Origin: Pelagibacterium lacus
GTDB taxonomy: Bacteria > Pseudomonadota > Alphaproteobacteria > Rhizobiales > Devosiaceae
Assembly: GCF_003345525.1 (NCBI RefSeq)
Contig: NZ_QQNH01000009.1
Location: 54,304 to 118,303 of the forward strand
Length of the DNA: 64,000 bases
Direction: 5' to 3'
Translations under genes and position numbers: made by a program
The notes under the pieces: model-generated
Told to the model about the DNA's origin: nothing
The model's database searches: none
What the model saw: the letters and a program-made list of their open reading frames with translations, nothing else
Shown: positions 51,681 through 60,225 of the stretch, one piece after another
Layout of the letters: each line of letters starts with the position of its first letter
Position numbering within the stretch: the stretch's first letter is position 1

Positions 51681-51736
51681 GCAATCGGGAAGCGTGGGGC
51701 CCGCCCGCGCTTCCTTTCGCACCTGGAGGGGACCCG

Positions 51737-52459
51737 ATGTTCGAATTCTTGCTCTCACACGCCCATGACGACACCGTCGCGACGGTTGACCTCAACCGGC
51801 CCGACGAAGGCAACAAGCTGACCCGCGACATGATGCGCCAGCTGACCGTGCAATTGCGCGAGCTGGCCGCAAACCCGTCGCTGCGCGTCGTGGTCGTCAC
51901 CGCCCGTGGCCCGGCCTTCTGCCTGGGGCGCGATGGGCGTGGCGAGCAGCCGGGCAGCCTTTCGGCCTATGAGACACGCGAGCAATCCATGGCCGCGGTG
52001 CTCGATCTCTATGCCGCGCTGCGACAGGTTTCGGTTCCGGTGGTCGCCCGGGTGCATGGAGATGCTCTGGGCTTCGGCGCCGCGCTGGCCGGGGCCTGCG
52101 ACATTACCCTCGCCTCCAGCGCCGCACGGTTCGCGTTCAGCGAAATCCACCACGGCATCCCGCCCACCATGGCCATGACCGCCGTCATGCGGCACCTCTC
52201 GCCCAAGGCTCTGGCCTGGCTGATCTATTCCGGCGAAACCATCACCGCCGAGCGCGCGGCCGAGATCGGCCTTGCCAGCCGCATCTATCCGCAGGCCGAA
52301 TTCGAGACCGAAGCCGACGCCTTCGTCGCCGAACTCGCCAGCCGGCCGCGGCGCAATCTCGAAACCATCAAGAAATACCAGTCTCTGGCCGCCGGCATGC
52401 CCGCCGATGCGGCGTCCGATTATGCCGGGGCCTTGCTGGCCCTGGTCCGCGCGAGCTGA
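51737..52459 (+). CDS. enoyl-CoA hydratase/isomerase-family protein
   Basis: The 240-residue crotonase-fold protein has VATVDLNRPDEGNKLTRDMM at the start. VTARGPAFCLGRDGRG forms the first oxyanion loop, VVARVHGDALGFGAALAGACDITLAS the second, and FAFSEIHHGIPPTMAMT the catalytic-glutamate region. It should act on a CoA thioester, yet no acyl-CoA ligase is seen in the window, so its place in the pathway is unclear. In 2-furoate degradation a member of this family hydrolyses 2-oxoglutaryl-CoA, a possible parallel. It lies 8 bases before the alpha/beta hydrolase gene. Confidence 0.85.
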   Translation: MFEFLLSHAHDDTVATVDLNRPDEGNKLTRDMMRQLTVQLRELAANPSLRVVVVTARGPAFCLGRDGRGEQPGSLSAYETREQSMAAVLDLYAALRQVSVPVVARVHGDALGFGAALAGACDITLASSAARFAFSEIHHGIPPTMAMTAVMRHLSPKALAWLIYSGETITAERAAEIGLASRIYPQAEFETEADAFVAELASRPRRNLETIKKYQSLAAGMPADAASDYAGALLALVRAS

Positions 52460-52467
52460 GCGGGCCG

Positions 52468-53253
52468 ATGCAGATCGAAACCACATCGGGGTTGAGGCTT
52501 CACTACGAGACCCGCGGCGCCGGACCGGTGATCGTGCTGCTGCATCCGGTGGGGCTGCGCGGCGCCTTCTGGAAGCCCGTCGTCGAGCGGTTGTCCGACC
52601 GCTTCCGCCTCGTCTATCCCGATCTGCGCGGCCATGGCGGCAGCGACGTGCCGACCACCGATTTCACCCTCTCGGACATGGCCCGCGACGTGATCGATCT
52701 CATCGGCGCCGTGGGCGAGCCGCCGGCCGTGGTCTGCGGGTGCTCGCTTGGAGGCATGCTGGCCCAGTCGATCGCCCTGGCCGCGCCCGAGCTGGTCGGC
52801 GGCCTCGTGATCGCCGGGGCCGGGTTCACCCGCGACGCGGCCGGTCGCAAGGCGGTGCTCGCCCGCGCCGAGGCCGCCCGACGCGGCATGCCGGATGTCC
52901 TCGAAACCACGCTCGATCGCTGGTTCACCGACGAGGTGGAGCGGGCCGATCCGATGATGGTGGGCATGGTGCGCGCCTGGCTGCTCGAGGACGACCCGGT
53001 GGTTCACGCCCGGTGCTGGCAGGCCATGGCCGGCCTCGACCATGCCGACCGATTGGCGTCCATCGGCGCACCGACGCTGGTTGTCGCCGCGACCGCCGAC
53101 CAGTCGGTTCCCGTCGCCACCCTCAAGGACCTGGCGTCGCGCATTCCCGGCGCGCGCTATGGAGAAATCGAGGGCGCCGGCCATCTGGCGCCGCTGGAAC
53201 GACCGAAAGACTTTGCCGCGATCCTGGGCGATTTTGCCCTGGAGATCGCTTGA
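52468..53253 (+). CDS. alpha/beta hydrolase (NicD/enol-lactonase-like)
   Basis: The 261-residue hydrolase is complete. It has the oxyanion strand VIVLLHPVGLRGAFW near residues 21-35, the nucleophile elbow CGCSLGGM with serine near residue 93, an acidic residue in VVAATADQSVP near 210, and the histidine in IEGAGHLAPLERP near 238. It resembles 3-oxoadipate enol-lactonase and NicD, the N-formylmaleamate deformylase of nicotinate breakdown. With a maleate isomerase gene further along, deformylase is an attractive but unproven assignment. It sits between the enoyl-CoA hydratase gene and the UbiD gene in one transcript. Confidence 0.84.
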   Translation: MQIETTSGLRLHYETRGAGPVIVLLHPVGLRGAFWKPVVERLSDRFRLVYPDLRGHGGSDVPTTDFTLSDMARDVIDLIGAVGEPPAVVCGCSLGGMLAQSIALAAPELVGGLVIAGAGFTRDAAGRKAVLARAEAARRGMPDVLETTLDRWFTDEVERADPMMVGMVRAWLLEDDPVVHARCWQAMAGLDHADRLASIGAPTLVVAATADQSVPVATLKDLASRIPGARYGEIEGAGHLAPLERPKDFAAILGDFALEIA

Positions 53254-53274
53254 TTCATGCCTGTTGGAGGGCCA

Positions 53275-54897
53275 ATGACCGACCGTACATCACCCCCGCT
53301 CAATCTCAGCCAGCATCTCGAAGCCCTCGACGCGGCGGGCCTGCTGGTTCGCGTGGATCGCCCGATCAACAAGGACACGGAACTGCATCCCCTGGTGCGC
53401 TGGCAGTTTCTCGGCGGCCTCGATGAGGACGAGCGCAAGGCGTTCCTCTTCACCAATGTCGTCGATTCGAAGGGCCGCAAATACGACATGCCGGTGCTGC
53501 TCGGCGCCCTGGCCGCTTCCCCACGCATCTATGCCATGGGCATGGGCCGGCCGGCCGACCAGATCGGCGATGCCTGGAACGAGGCTATCGCCAATCCCGT
53601 CGCCCCCAATCTCGTCACCGAGGCGGCCTGCCAGGAAGTGGTGATCGAAGGGGATGCGCTCAAGGACCCGGAAGGGGGCGTCGCCGCCCTGCCCGTCCCG
53701 GTCTCCACCCCCGGATTTGACTCCGCGCCCTATCTCACCGCCACCATGTGCATCACCCGCGACCCCGAAACAGGAGTCCAGAACGCGGGCATGTACCGCG
53801 CCGCACTCAAGGCCCCCGACCGCATGGTGATCCGCATGGCCGCCAAGCCCGGCGGGGCCGGCGGCTGGCTGCATTGGCTCAAATATCGCGAGCGCGGCGA
53901 AAAGATGCCCATCGCCATCGCGCTGGGTGCCGCACCCGTGGTCGTCTTCACCTCGCCCCAGAAACTGCCCGTCGATCTCGACGAGTTCTCCGTGGCCGGC
54001 GGTCTGGCGGGGCAGGCCATCGACACGGTCAAATGCGTCTCCAACGATCTGGTCGTGCCCGCCGAAGCGGAAATCGTCATCGAGGGCTTCATCGACCCCT
54101 CGGTGCTCGAACCCGAGGCTCCGTTCGGCGAGAGCAATGGCTATGTGGCGCTCGAGGGCTACAACATGCCCATGACGGTCACCGCCATCACCCACAAGAA
54201 GCAGGCCATCTTCAACGCCATCATCAGCCAGGTGACGCCTTCGGAATCGAGCGTGATCAAGAAGGTGGCCTATGAGCCCCTGTTCCTGCACCACCTCGCC
54301 AAGCAGCTTTCGATAAAGGGCATAAGGAAAGTGGTGCTGCACGAGCGCCTGACCAATCTGCGCCCGGTGCTGTTCCTGCAATATGCCTACGGCACGCCCC
54401 GCAGCGAGGTCTGGCGCGGGCTTTATGCGGCCTCGTCCTTCATGGGCAGCGTCGGCAAGATCGTCATCGCCATCAGCGAGGACATCGATCCCAATTCGGT
54501 CGACGCCATCCTGTGGTCCATGGCCTATCGCTCGACGCCGACCGAAGACGTCCTCATCACCCCCAACCGCGGCGGGGTGCAGGGCGCGCAATACGGTCCC
54601 TCCAAGACCGATTCGGGCCTCTTGATCGATGCCACGCAGAAGCGGCCCCTGCCGCCGCTGGCCCTGCCCAAAAAGGAATTCATGGAGAACGCGAAGAAGA
54701 TTTGGGAGGAGTTGGACCTGCCTCCCCTCAAGCCGCAATCGCCCTGGCACGGCTATACGCTGGGCGACTGGACCGATCGCTGGGAAACCCTCGCCCGCCG
54801 GGCGACCGACAGCGACTGGCTGGACAATGGGACCGACACCCTGCCGCGCCAGCTTGCGGGCAAGGACCCCGAGGATTCGGCACGCGGATTGGAATAG
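53275..54897 (+). CDS. UbiD-family prenylated-FMN-dependent decarboxylase
   Basis: The 540-residue enzyme has the UbiD catalytic trio: R175 in NAGMYRAALKAPDRM, E281 and E286 in EPEAPFGESNGY. The first arginine and last two glutamates match the spacing in E. coli UbiD. Also visible are the prFMN/metal segment YLTATMCITRDPETGVQN near 153-170 and the helical C-terminal swap region. Such enzymes reversibly decarboxylate aromatic, heteroaromatic or unsaturated acids. Clustering with a molybdenum hydroxylase and its own UbiX points to a (hetero)aromatic carboxylate. ATG 53275 has GGAGGG before it; an earlier in-frame ATG at 53257 is less likely. Confidence 0.91.
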   Translation: MTDRTSPPLNLSQHLEALDAAGLLVRVDRPINKDTELHPLVRWQFLGGLDEDERKAFLFTNVVDSKGRKYDMPVLLGALAASPRIYAMGMGRPADQIGDAWNEAIANPVAPNLVTEAACQEVVIEGDALKDPEGGVAALPVPVSTPGFDSAPYLTATMCITRDPETGVQNAGMYRAALKAPDRMVIRMAAKPGGAGGWLHWLKYRERGEKMPIAIALGAAPVVVFTSPQKLPVDLDEFSVAGGLAGQAIDTVKCVSNDLVVPAEAEIVIEGFIDPSVLEPEAPFGESNGYVALEGYNMPMTVTAITHKKQAIFNAIISQVTPSESSVIKKVAYEPLFLHHLAKQLSIKGIRKVVLHERLTNLRPVLFLQYAYGTPRSEVWRGLYAASSFMGSVGKIVIAISEDIDPNSVDAILWSMAYRSTPTEDVLITPNRGGVQGAQYGPSKTDSGLLIDATQKRPLPPLALPKKEFMENAKKIWEELDLPPLKPQSPWHGYTLGDWTDRWETLARRATDSDWLDNGTDTLPRQLAGKDPEDSARGLE

Positions 54898-54908
54898 AGG
54901 AGAATGAA

Positions 54909-55946
54909 ATGCATGGCGTGGTCTCGCCAAAACGCGTTCCCATGGCGGCCCAGCACCCGCAATTGGACATGGAAGCGCCCGACAGCCAGCCCGACGACGC
55001 CCTCACCGTCTTTCGCCTGCTCGAAACCGCGTGGCAGGAAGGGCTAGCCTGCGCACTGATCACCGTGGTCGACATCATCGGCGGTTCGGCGCGGGGCAAG
55101 GGGGCCCATATGGCCGTCCTCGCCGATGGCCGCTATTGCGGCTATGTCTCGGGCGGATGCGTGGAGGCCACCATCGCCGCCGAGGCGGTCGTCGCTCTGG
55201 AAAACGGGGCCGACCGGGTTCTGCGCATCGGCCAGGACTCTCCCCTGGTCGATGTCCGCCTGCCCTGCGGCGGCGGCATGGACCTCCATATCCACGTCAA
55301 TCCCGACCCCCAGATCGTGCGGGCCTCCATCGAAGCCATGGAATTCCGCGAATCCTTCCGCATATCGATCCGCACCGATACCGCGACTCTCGCCTTCGAC
55401 CAGACCTTGACCGCCACCGACGAGACGGGCTGGTCGCATGGCGTGTTCGAGCGTGTCTACAGGCCGCGCACCCGTCTCGTGCTGGTCGGGCGCGGCCTCG
55501 AGGTCGAGACCACGGCCCGCATCGGCATCGCGTCGGGGCTCGAGGTCATCGCCTATTGCGCCGATGGCGATTCCGCCGATGCCGTTCACCGCAGCGGGGC
55601 CACCGCGCACTGGATGGCGACCCCGGCCGTTCGCCCCGACTTCGCCATCGATCTTTACACCGCGGTGATTTTCCTGTTTCACGATCACGATTGGGAAATC
55701 GGGCTTATCGAACACGTGCTGCGCAATCATCATCCTTTTTTCATCGGCGCTCTGGGCAGCCGGCGGACGCATCAGATGCGCGCCGATGCCCTGCGCAGCA
55801 ACGGGGTGCCCGAATCCCTGATCGAATTGATCCACGGTCCGGTCGGCCTGTTCGGCCCCACCCGCAACGCGGCGTCTCTGGCCCTGTCCATTCTCGGGCA
55901 GGTCACTCAGGTCCGCGAACAGGCGCAGACGCTTGCCCCGGTCTGA
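54909..55946 (+). CDS. XdhC/CoxI-family molybdenum cofactor insertion protein
   Basis: The 345-residue protein has the N-terminal XdhC domain, with VVDIIGGSARGKGAHMAVLADGRYCGYVSGGCVEATIA near residues 57-95 and LPCGGGMDLHIHVNP near 118-132. The C-terminal Rossmann domain contains TRLVLVGRGLEVETTARIGIASG, LYTAVIFLFHDHDWEIGLIEH, and FFIGALGSRRTHQMRADALR. XdhC proteins bind and sulfurate the molybdenum cofactor and load it into the large subunit. Here the client is the CoxL-like subunit of the same operon. An AGGAG site lies 8 bases before the ATG. Confidence 0.9.
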   Translation: MHGVVSPKRVPMAAQHPQLDMEAPDSQPDDALTVFRLLETAWQEGLACALITVVDIIGGSARGKGAHMAVLADGRYCGYVSGGCVEATIAAEAVVALENGADRVLRIGQDSPLVDVRLPCGGGMDLHIHVNPDPQIVRASIEAMEFRESFRISIRTDTATLAFDQTLTATDETGWSHGVFERVYRPRTRLVLVGRGLEVETTARIGIASGLEVIAYCADGDSADAVHRSGATAHWMATPAVRPDFAIDLYTAVIFLFHDHDWEIGLIEHVLRNHHPFFIGALGSRRTHQMRADALRSNGVPESLIELIHGPVGLFGPTRNAASLALSILGQVTQVREQAQTLAPV

Positions 55947-55956
55947 CGAGGCGCGC

Positions 55957-57054
55957 ATGTCGCCCTCTACGGCCGCGCGCTGGGCGGGATTTGCCCTGGC
56001 GCTGGCCATCGGGACCGCCGGCGGGGCGATCTTTGCCTATTTCCGTTTTCCCCTCGCCTGGATGCTGGGCGCCATGTGCGCCTGCACCCTGGCCACGCTG
56101 GTCCGCCTTCCCATCCATCCGGTGGCCGGTGTCCGGCCCTTCATGACCGCCATCATCGGCGTCCTGCTCGGCGCCAGCTTTTCCCCGGCGCTGCTCGGCT
56201 CCCTCGCCGGGTGGATTCCGACGCTGGTCGGACTCATCGCCTATATCGTCGTCTGCGCGGTTCTGGGCACCACCTATTTCCGCCTTGTCGGCCGGTTCGA
56301 CGGACCCACCGCCTTCTTTTCGGCCATGCCCGGCGGGGTGATCGAAATGATGCTGGTCGGCGAGGAGAAAGGCGGCGATGGCCGGACCATCGCTCTCGTC
56401 CATTCGGCGCGCATCCTGTTCGTGGTCGCCTCATTGCCGGTGATCATCTCGCTGGTGTCCGGAGAGCCGATCGTCACCAGCGCCGGGGCCGTCGGGCGCC
56501 CCTCGATCCTGCAGACGCCCTTTTCCACCGAAATCCTTTTGATCGGTTGCGGGCTGCTGGGCATGGGGCTGGGTCGGCTGCTGCGACTGCCGGCGAAATA
56601 TCTCCTCGGCCCGATGCTGATCAGCGCCATCCTGCATACCACCGGGCTCACCGATTTCCAGCCGCCGGTTGAGGTGGTCATCCTCGCGCAGGTCGTGCTG
56701 GGAACGCTGGTCGGCTGCCGCTTCGCCGGCGTTCCGCCCACGCAGATCGGCCTCGTCCTGGTCCTGAGCGCCGGGTCTGTGGCGGTGATGCTGTGCGTCG
56801 CCGTGCTGTTCGCCCTGGCGCTGAACTGGATATCGCCCTACGACATCGCGGCCATCCTGCTGGCCTATTCGCCCGGCGGACTCAACGAAATGAGCCTCGT
56901 GGCGCTGGCCATGGACATCGAGGTCGCCTTCGTCTCGGGACATCATATCACCCGGGTCATCCTCGTCGTCGCCCTGGCGCAGATCCTGTTCAGCGGCGCT
57001 GCGGCACTGCTCGCGCCCCCGTCCGCCAAGCCGAGCGATCGCCAGATCCGCTGA
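55957..57054 (+). CDS. AbrB-family (PF05145) membrane protein, possible transporter
   Basis: The 365-residue protein has about ten membrane helices in two internal repeats. Each repeat contains the motif seen in FFSAMPGGVIEMMLVGEE near residues 125-142 and LLAYSPGGLNEMSLVALAMD near 310-330. The first half also has FRFPLAWMLGAMCACTL. This PF05145 family was once labelled ammonia-monooxygenase-like and is often seen near carboxylate-transport or catabolic genes; its substrate is unknown. Export or import of a pathway acid is plausible. The chosen start has GAGG eight bases upstream, and it follows xdhC after 10 bases. Confidence 0.82.
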   Translation: MSPSTAARWAGFALALAIGTAGGAIFAYFRFPLAWMLGAMCACTLATLVRLPIHPVAGVRPFMTAIIGVLLGASFSPALLGSLAGWIPTLVGLIAYIVVCAVLGTTYFRLVGRFDGPTAFFSAMPGGVIEMMLVGEEKGGDGRTIALVHSARILFVVASLPVIISLVSGEPIVTSAGAVGRPSILQTPFSTEILLIGCGLLGMGLGRLLRLPAKYLLGPMLISAILHTTGLTDFQPPVEVVILAQVVLGTLVGCRFAGVPPTQIGLVLVLSAGSVAVMLCVAVLFALALNWISPYDIAAILLAYSPGGLNEMSLVALAMDIEVAFVSGHHITRVILVVALAQILFSGAAALLAPPSAKPSDRQIR

Positions 57055-57057
57055 TAC

Positions 57058-57080
57058 GGGTTTTCCACACAAGAAAACCC
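57058..57080 (+). other. perfect inverted repeat after the AbrB-family gene
   Basis: GGGTTTTC and GAAAACCC enclose a 7-base spacer, starting 3 bases after the stop. There is no following U-run, so it could be a weak terminator, an mRNA 3' hairpin, or an operator for the gene at 57179. Confidence 0.5.
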
Positions 57081-57178
57081 CGCCAGTCGCTTGTTCCGCC
57101 TCACGAAAATCGACATGGGTCCGGCTTGACGCTCCCCCATGCCGGTGCAACCGTGCCCGCAACGGAGGAGGATTAGCC

Positions 57179-58231
57179 ATGCATGCAACAGCACTGATGA
57201 CGGGAACGCTCGAATATCTCCGGCGCCCGATCCTCGCCAATGTCACGGCGGGCATGAAGGTGCTCGTGGTCACGGACACGGCGCATGATCCGCGGGTCTG
57301 GCAGGCGGTGATGAGCATCCTCAGCGAATGCGGCGCCGATGCCACGCTGGCCCTGTTCGATCCCCGTCCGGCCGATTATTACGACCCGCCCGTCGCGGTG
57401 TGCGAGGCGATGAAGACCGTGGACCTCAACATCCTGCTCGCCTCCACCGGCATGCTCCACGCCCACGCCAATTCGGCCGCCATGGATGCCGGGGTGCCGG
57501 TTCTGTGCATGGATGGCGGGATGACGCTTGAAATGTTCCAGTCGGGCGCGGTCACCGAGGACCAGAAGGAAATGGCCATCCGCCAGTACTATGTGGCCAC
57601 CAACATTTTCGGCAAGGAAGCCAGGACCTGCCGGGTGACGTCCCGATATGGCTGCGACTTCACCTATTCGGTCGAAAACCGCATCTTCATCCCGAATTTC
57701 CCCGGCGACGATTTCGTCCCCTACAAGATCCAGAACGTCTCCAAGGTGCAGAACCGCAAGTCGAACATGCTGCGCTTCCTCTATCCCAATGGGGAGTTCA
57801 ACATTCCACCCGTGGAGTATAGCGGCAGCGGCAAGCTGGTGTTCGACCTGTGCATGCATCAGCTCGGGCGCCTCGCCAGCCCCATCGAACTGACGGTGGA
57901 AAATGGCCGGATCACCAGCATAGACGGCGGTGCCGACGCGCATTTCCTGCGCAATTATCTCGAGCAATATGGCGACGAGAACGCCTATGTCTGCCCCGCC
58001 GAAGCGTCGGTCGGCATCAATTCCAAGGCCCAGATCCGCGGCGTGCAGCGCGAGGACAAGAACATCCTGGGCTCGATGCATTTCGGGCTCGGCACCAATG
58101 TCGATGTCGGTGGCACGCTGCAGTCCAACATCCATATCGACGGGGTGATCCTCGAACCCACGCTCTATGTCGACGGCGACCTGCGCATCGACAATGGCCG
58201 GTTCACGCGCCCGGTGGACCGCCCAGCATAA
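57179..58231 (+). CDS. M29-fold metalloprotein resembling 2,5-dihydroxypyridine dioxygenase (NicX)
   Basis: The 350-residue protein has the length and overall plan of NicX, the iron ring-cleavage enzyme of nicotinate breakdown that is built on the M29 aminopeptidase fold. The C-terminal half reads ITSIDGGADAHFLRNYLEQYG, then E275 in AEASVGIN, H301 in SMHFGLGTNVDVGG, and H319-x-D321 in NIHIDGVI. The H-x-D pair is common to both groups, while E275 and H301 match M29 peptidases and not, as I recall, NicX, which uses a histidine at the first place. Neighbouring monooxygenase and maleate isomerase genes favour ring cleavage. Hydrolysis of an amide intermediate is the alternative. Confidence 0.68.
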   Translation: MHATALMTGTLEYLRRPILANVTAGMKVLVVTDTAHDPRVWQAVMSILSECGADATLALFDPRPADYYDPPVAVCEAMKTVDLNILLASTGMLHAHANSAAMDAGVPVLCMDGGMTLEMFQSGAVTEDQKEMAIRQYYVATNIFGKEARTCRVTSRYGCDFTYSVENRIFIPNFPGDDFVPYKIQNVSKVQNRKSNMLRFLYPNGEFNIPPVEYSGSGKLVFDLCMHQLGRLASPIELTVENGRITSIDGGADAHFLRNYLEQYGDENAYVCPAEASVGINSKAQIRGVQREDKNILGSMHFGLGTNVDVGGTLQSNIHIDGVILEPTLYVDGDLRIDNGRFTRPVDRPA

Positions 58232-58244
58232 CCGGAAAAGTCCG

Positions 58245-58919
58245 TCACGCCACCGATTTCGCGCGCATCCCCGCCGAGGCGAAGGCCACGATTTCGTCGA
58301 GGTCGTAGAAGATACCGGGGGTGGGCGATTGCTCGGGCACCAGCTCTTCGAGCCGGTTGGTGTCCGAGAAGGCATAGAGATAGGCGCCGATCATCAGGGA
58401 CATGCGCCGATACACCGTGGCCTCGGTCAACTCCGGCAGGGCCGCGAGGAATGCCGTGGCATAGGCGCGGGTCGATTCGTCGTAGACTTCCCGGCGCAAT
58501 TCGTATGACAGCGCTTCGGGCTCCATGTGCAGCCGCGAATGCAGCCGCAGAAAGGCGAGGCCCTGCCGCGTCTCGCGCAGCTTGATCGAGGGCGCGAGGA
58601 AGGCACGGACCAGATCCTCCACCTGCGGCGCATCGGTTTCGGCGAGAATCGCCGCCAGCCCCTGCATGCGCGACTTGGCGATCTCGCGCCCCTTGCGCAG
58701 GAAGACCTCGCGAAACAGATTTTCCTTCGAGCCGAAATAATAGGTGATCAGCGCCGTCGTGATGTCCACACGCTCGGCCACATAGCGCAGCGACGTGCCG
58801 GCATATCCCAGTTCCGCAAACAGAATCTCGGACGCGTCGAGAATGTCCTCGCGCGAATGTGTCTGCCCTTCAGGACGCCCGGGCCGCTTCCTGCGCTGTC
58901 CCACGATCTCAACCATCAT
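58245..58919 (-). CDS. TetR-family transcriptional regulator
   Basis: The 224-residue protein has a basic N-terminal tail (GQRRKRPGRPEG) and the TetR helix-turn-helix (ILDASEILFAELGYAGTSLRYVAERVDITTALITYYFGSKENLF, residues about 25-68). A helical ligand domain follows with a PF17939-like C-terminal part (AFLAPSIKLRETRQGLAFLRLHSRL). It is divergent from an ABC-type uptake operon and convergent with the M29-fold gene. A perfect palindrome in the intergenic region is its likely site. The start lies at one of two adjacent ATG codons; the frame extending further upstream is ignored. Confidence 0.86.
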   Translation of the reverse strand: MMVEIVGQRRKRPGRPEGQTHSREDILDASEILFAELGYAGTSLRYVAERVDITTALITYYFGSKENLFREVFLRKGREIAKSRMQGLAAILAETDAPQVEDLVRAFLAPSIKLRETRQGLAFLRLHSRLHMEPEALSYELRREVYDESTRAYATAFLAALPELTEATVYRRMSLMIGAYLYAFSDTNRLEELVPEQSPTPGIFYDLDEIVAFASAGMRAKSVA

Positions 58920-59075
58920 CACCTTCTCTGCACTGCATATCTCGGCGCCGCCGATCGGCTGGCGCCCTGGCCATTTCCCACCGCGCGTTTGAGCTACATG
59001 CCACCCCTGCACGGCCAATGTCCAATCCGCTGGTTTTCCACCCATCGAAAATCCTGGCCCAAAACCTATTGCAGC

Positions 59076-59092
59076 AGACGCAAGCTGCGTCT
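59076..59092. promoter_or_regulatory. palindromic operator candidate for the TetR regulator
   Basis: AGACGCA-AGC-TGCGTCT is a perfect 7-base dyad in the 257-base divergent gap between the TetR gene and the ABC uptake operon. It is followed by AT-rich DNA with ATTAA-N8-TTAAT. Size and place fit a TetR dimer site. Confidence 0.6.
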
Positions 59093-59176
59093 ATAAGGAA
59101 TTAATCGCTCGCTTAATTATTTAATGCTCGGGCGATGAAAGGCTCGGCAGGAGCCGCATCAAAGAGAGGGAAATCG

Positions 59177-60187
59177 ATGACATTTTTTGCAAGTGCAAAG
59201 GCGCTGGCAACCGCTTCCGCTATCGCAATTTTTGCCACGGGCGTCATGGCGCAGGACGTGCCCGAGGTCCGGCTGCAGGCCGTGGCCGGTAGCCTTGGCG
59301 GCGTTCCGCTGATGATCATGGAAGCGGAAGGCCTCGACGAGAAGCACGGCTTTTCCGGCGTGTTCGAATTGCTGCCGTCCGACAGTGCGGCCCAGAACTT
59401 CCTGATCGGCAATTCCGATATCGCCATGGACAACGACATCATCGGCGTCGCCATCGCCCGCGCCGAAGGGTTTGACGTCACCGCCTTCTATCCCATCGGC
59501 CGGCTGTATCTGGGGATCATCGTTCCCGGCGATTCCGAGGCCGAGACCCCCGAGGACCTCCGCGGCATGCGCGTGGGGCATTTCGGCGCCGATTCCGGCA
59601 CCACCATGTTCATCCGCTCCATCGTGCAGGAGATGTACGGCTTCGACGTGCTCGAAGAGTACCAGTTCTCCCAGCTTGGCCCGGCCGCCCTGGTACCGCT
59701 GCTCGAAGCCGGCGATGTGGACGCGATCTTCAACTTCGAATCCTATGTCAGCGAGGCGATGCTCGCCACCGACGGGCGCTATCTCCTCCAGGCCGCCGCC
59801 GATTACGAGGAATTCACCGGCGGCTTCGCACCCTGGATCACCAACATGGTCGCCCACACCAGCTGGCTGCAGGAAAATCCCGAGCTCGCCTATGGCGTGC
59901 GCGCTGCCTATGACGAAGCGGTGCAGATCATGCAGGACAGCAATTACGAGGTCCTGCGTGAGGACTACATCTCCTCGGGCCTGGGCATCACCAGCCCCGA
60001 AGTGCTCGATGTGATGATCGAGAACGCCGCGACCTACGACTATTTCACAAATGTCTGGACCCCCGAAGTCATCGAGGCGGCCTATGGCTTCCTCAATGGA
60101 CTGGCCGAGGAGGGCCGGGTTCTGACCGAAGTGCCCGAAGGCGTGATGGTCCGGCTCGAGGACCTGGTGGGCGAACCGGGCGCCTGA
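59177..60187 (+). CDS. NMT1/ThiY-type ABC substrate-binding protein
   Basis: The 336-residue protein has a signal peptide (ATASAIAIFATGVMA, then QDVPEV). It continues in the NMT1/nitrate-taurine binding style: LGGVPLMIMEAEGLDEKHGF, NFLIGNSDIAMDNDIIGVAIARAEGFDVTAFYPIG, and DLRGMRVGHFGADSGTTMFIRSIVQEMYGFD. Such proteins carry thiamine precursors, taurine, pyrimidines or aromatic acids. Next to a flavin monooxygenase and a maleate isomerase, a pyridine or benzene carboxylate is likely. It heads a permease-ATPase-permease set. MTFFAS has a GAGAGGG site; the upstream in-frame ATG at 59135 does not. Confidence 0.86.
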   Translation: MTFFASAKALATASAIAIFATGVMAQDVPEVRLQAVAGSLGGVPLMIMEAEGLDEKHGFSGVFELLPSDSAAQNFLIGNSDIAMDNDIIGVAIARAEGFDVTAFYPIGRLYLGIIVPGDSEAETPEDLRGMRVGHFGADSGTTMFIRSIVQEMYGFDVLEEYQFSQLGPAALVPLLEAGDVDAIFNFESYVSEAMLATDGRYLLQAAADYEEFTGGFAPWITNMVAHTSWLQENPELAYGVRAAYDEAVQIMQDSNYEVLREDYISSGLGITSPEVLDVMIENAATYDYFTNVWTPEVIEAAYGFLNGLAEEGRVLTEVPEGVMVRLEDLVGEPGA

Positions 60188-60225
60188 GCCCCGATCCGAG
60201 GCGCGCGACAAACGGGAGGACCGCG

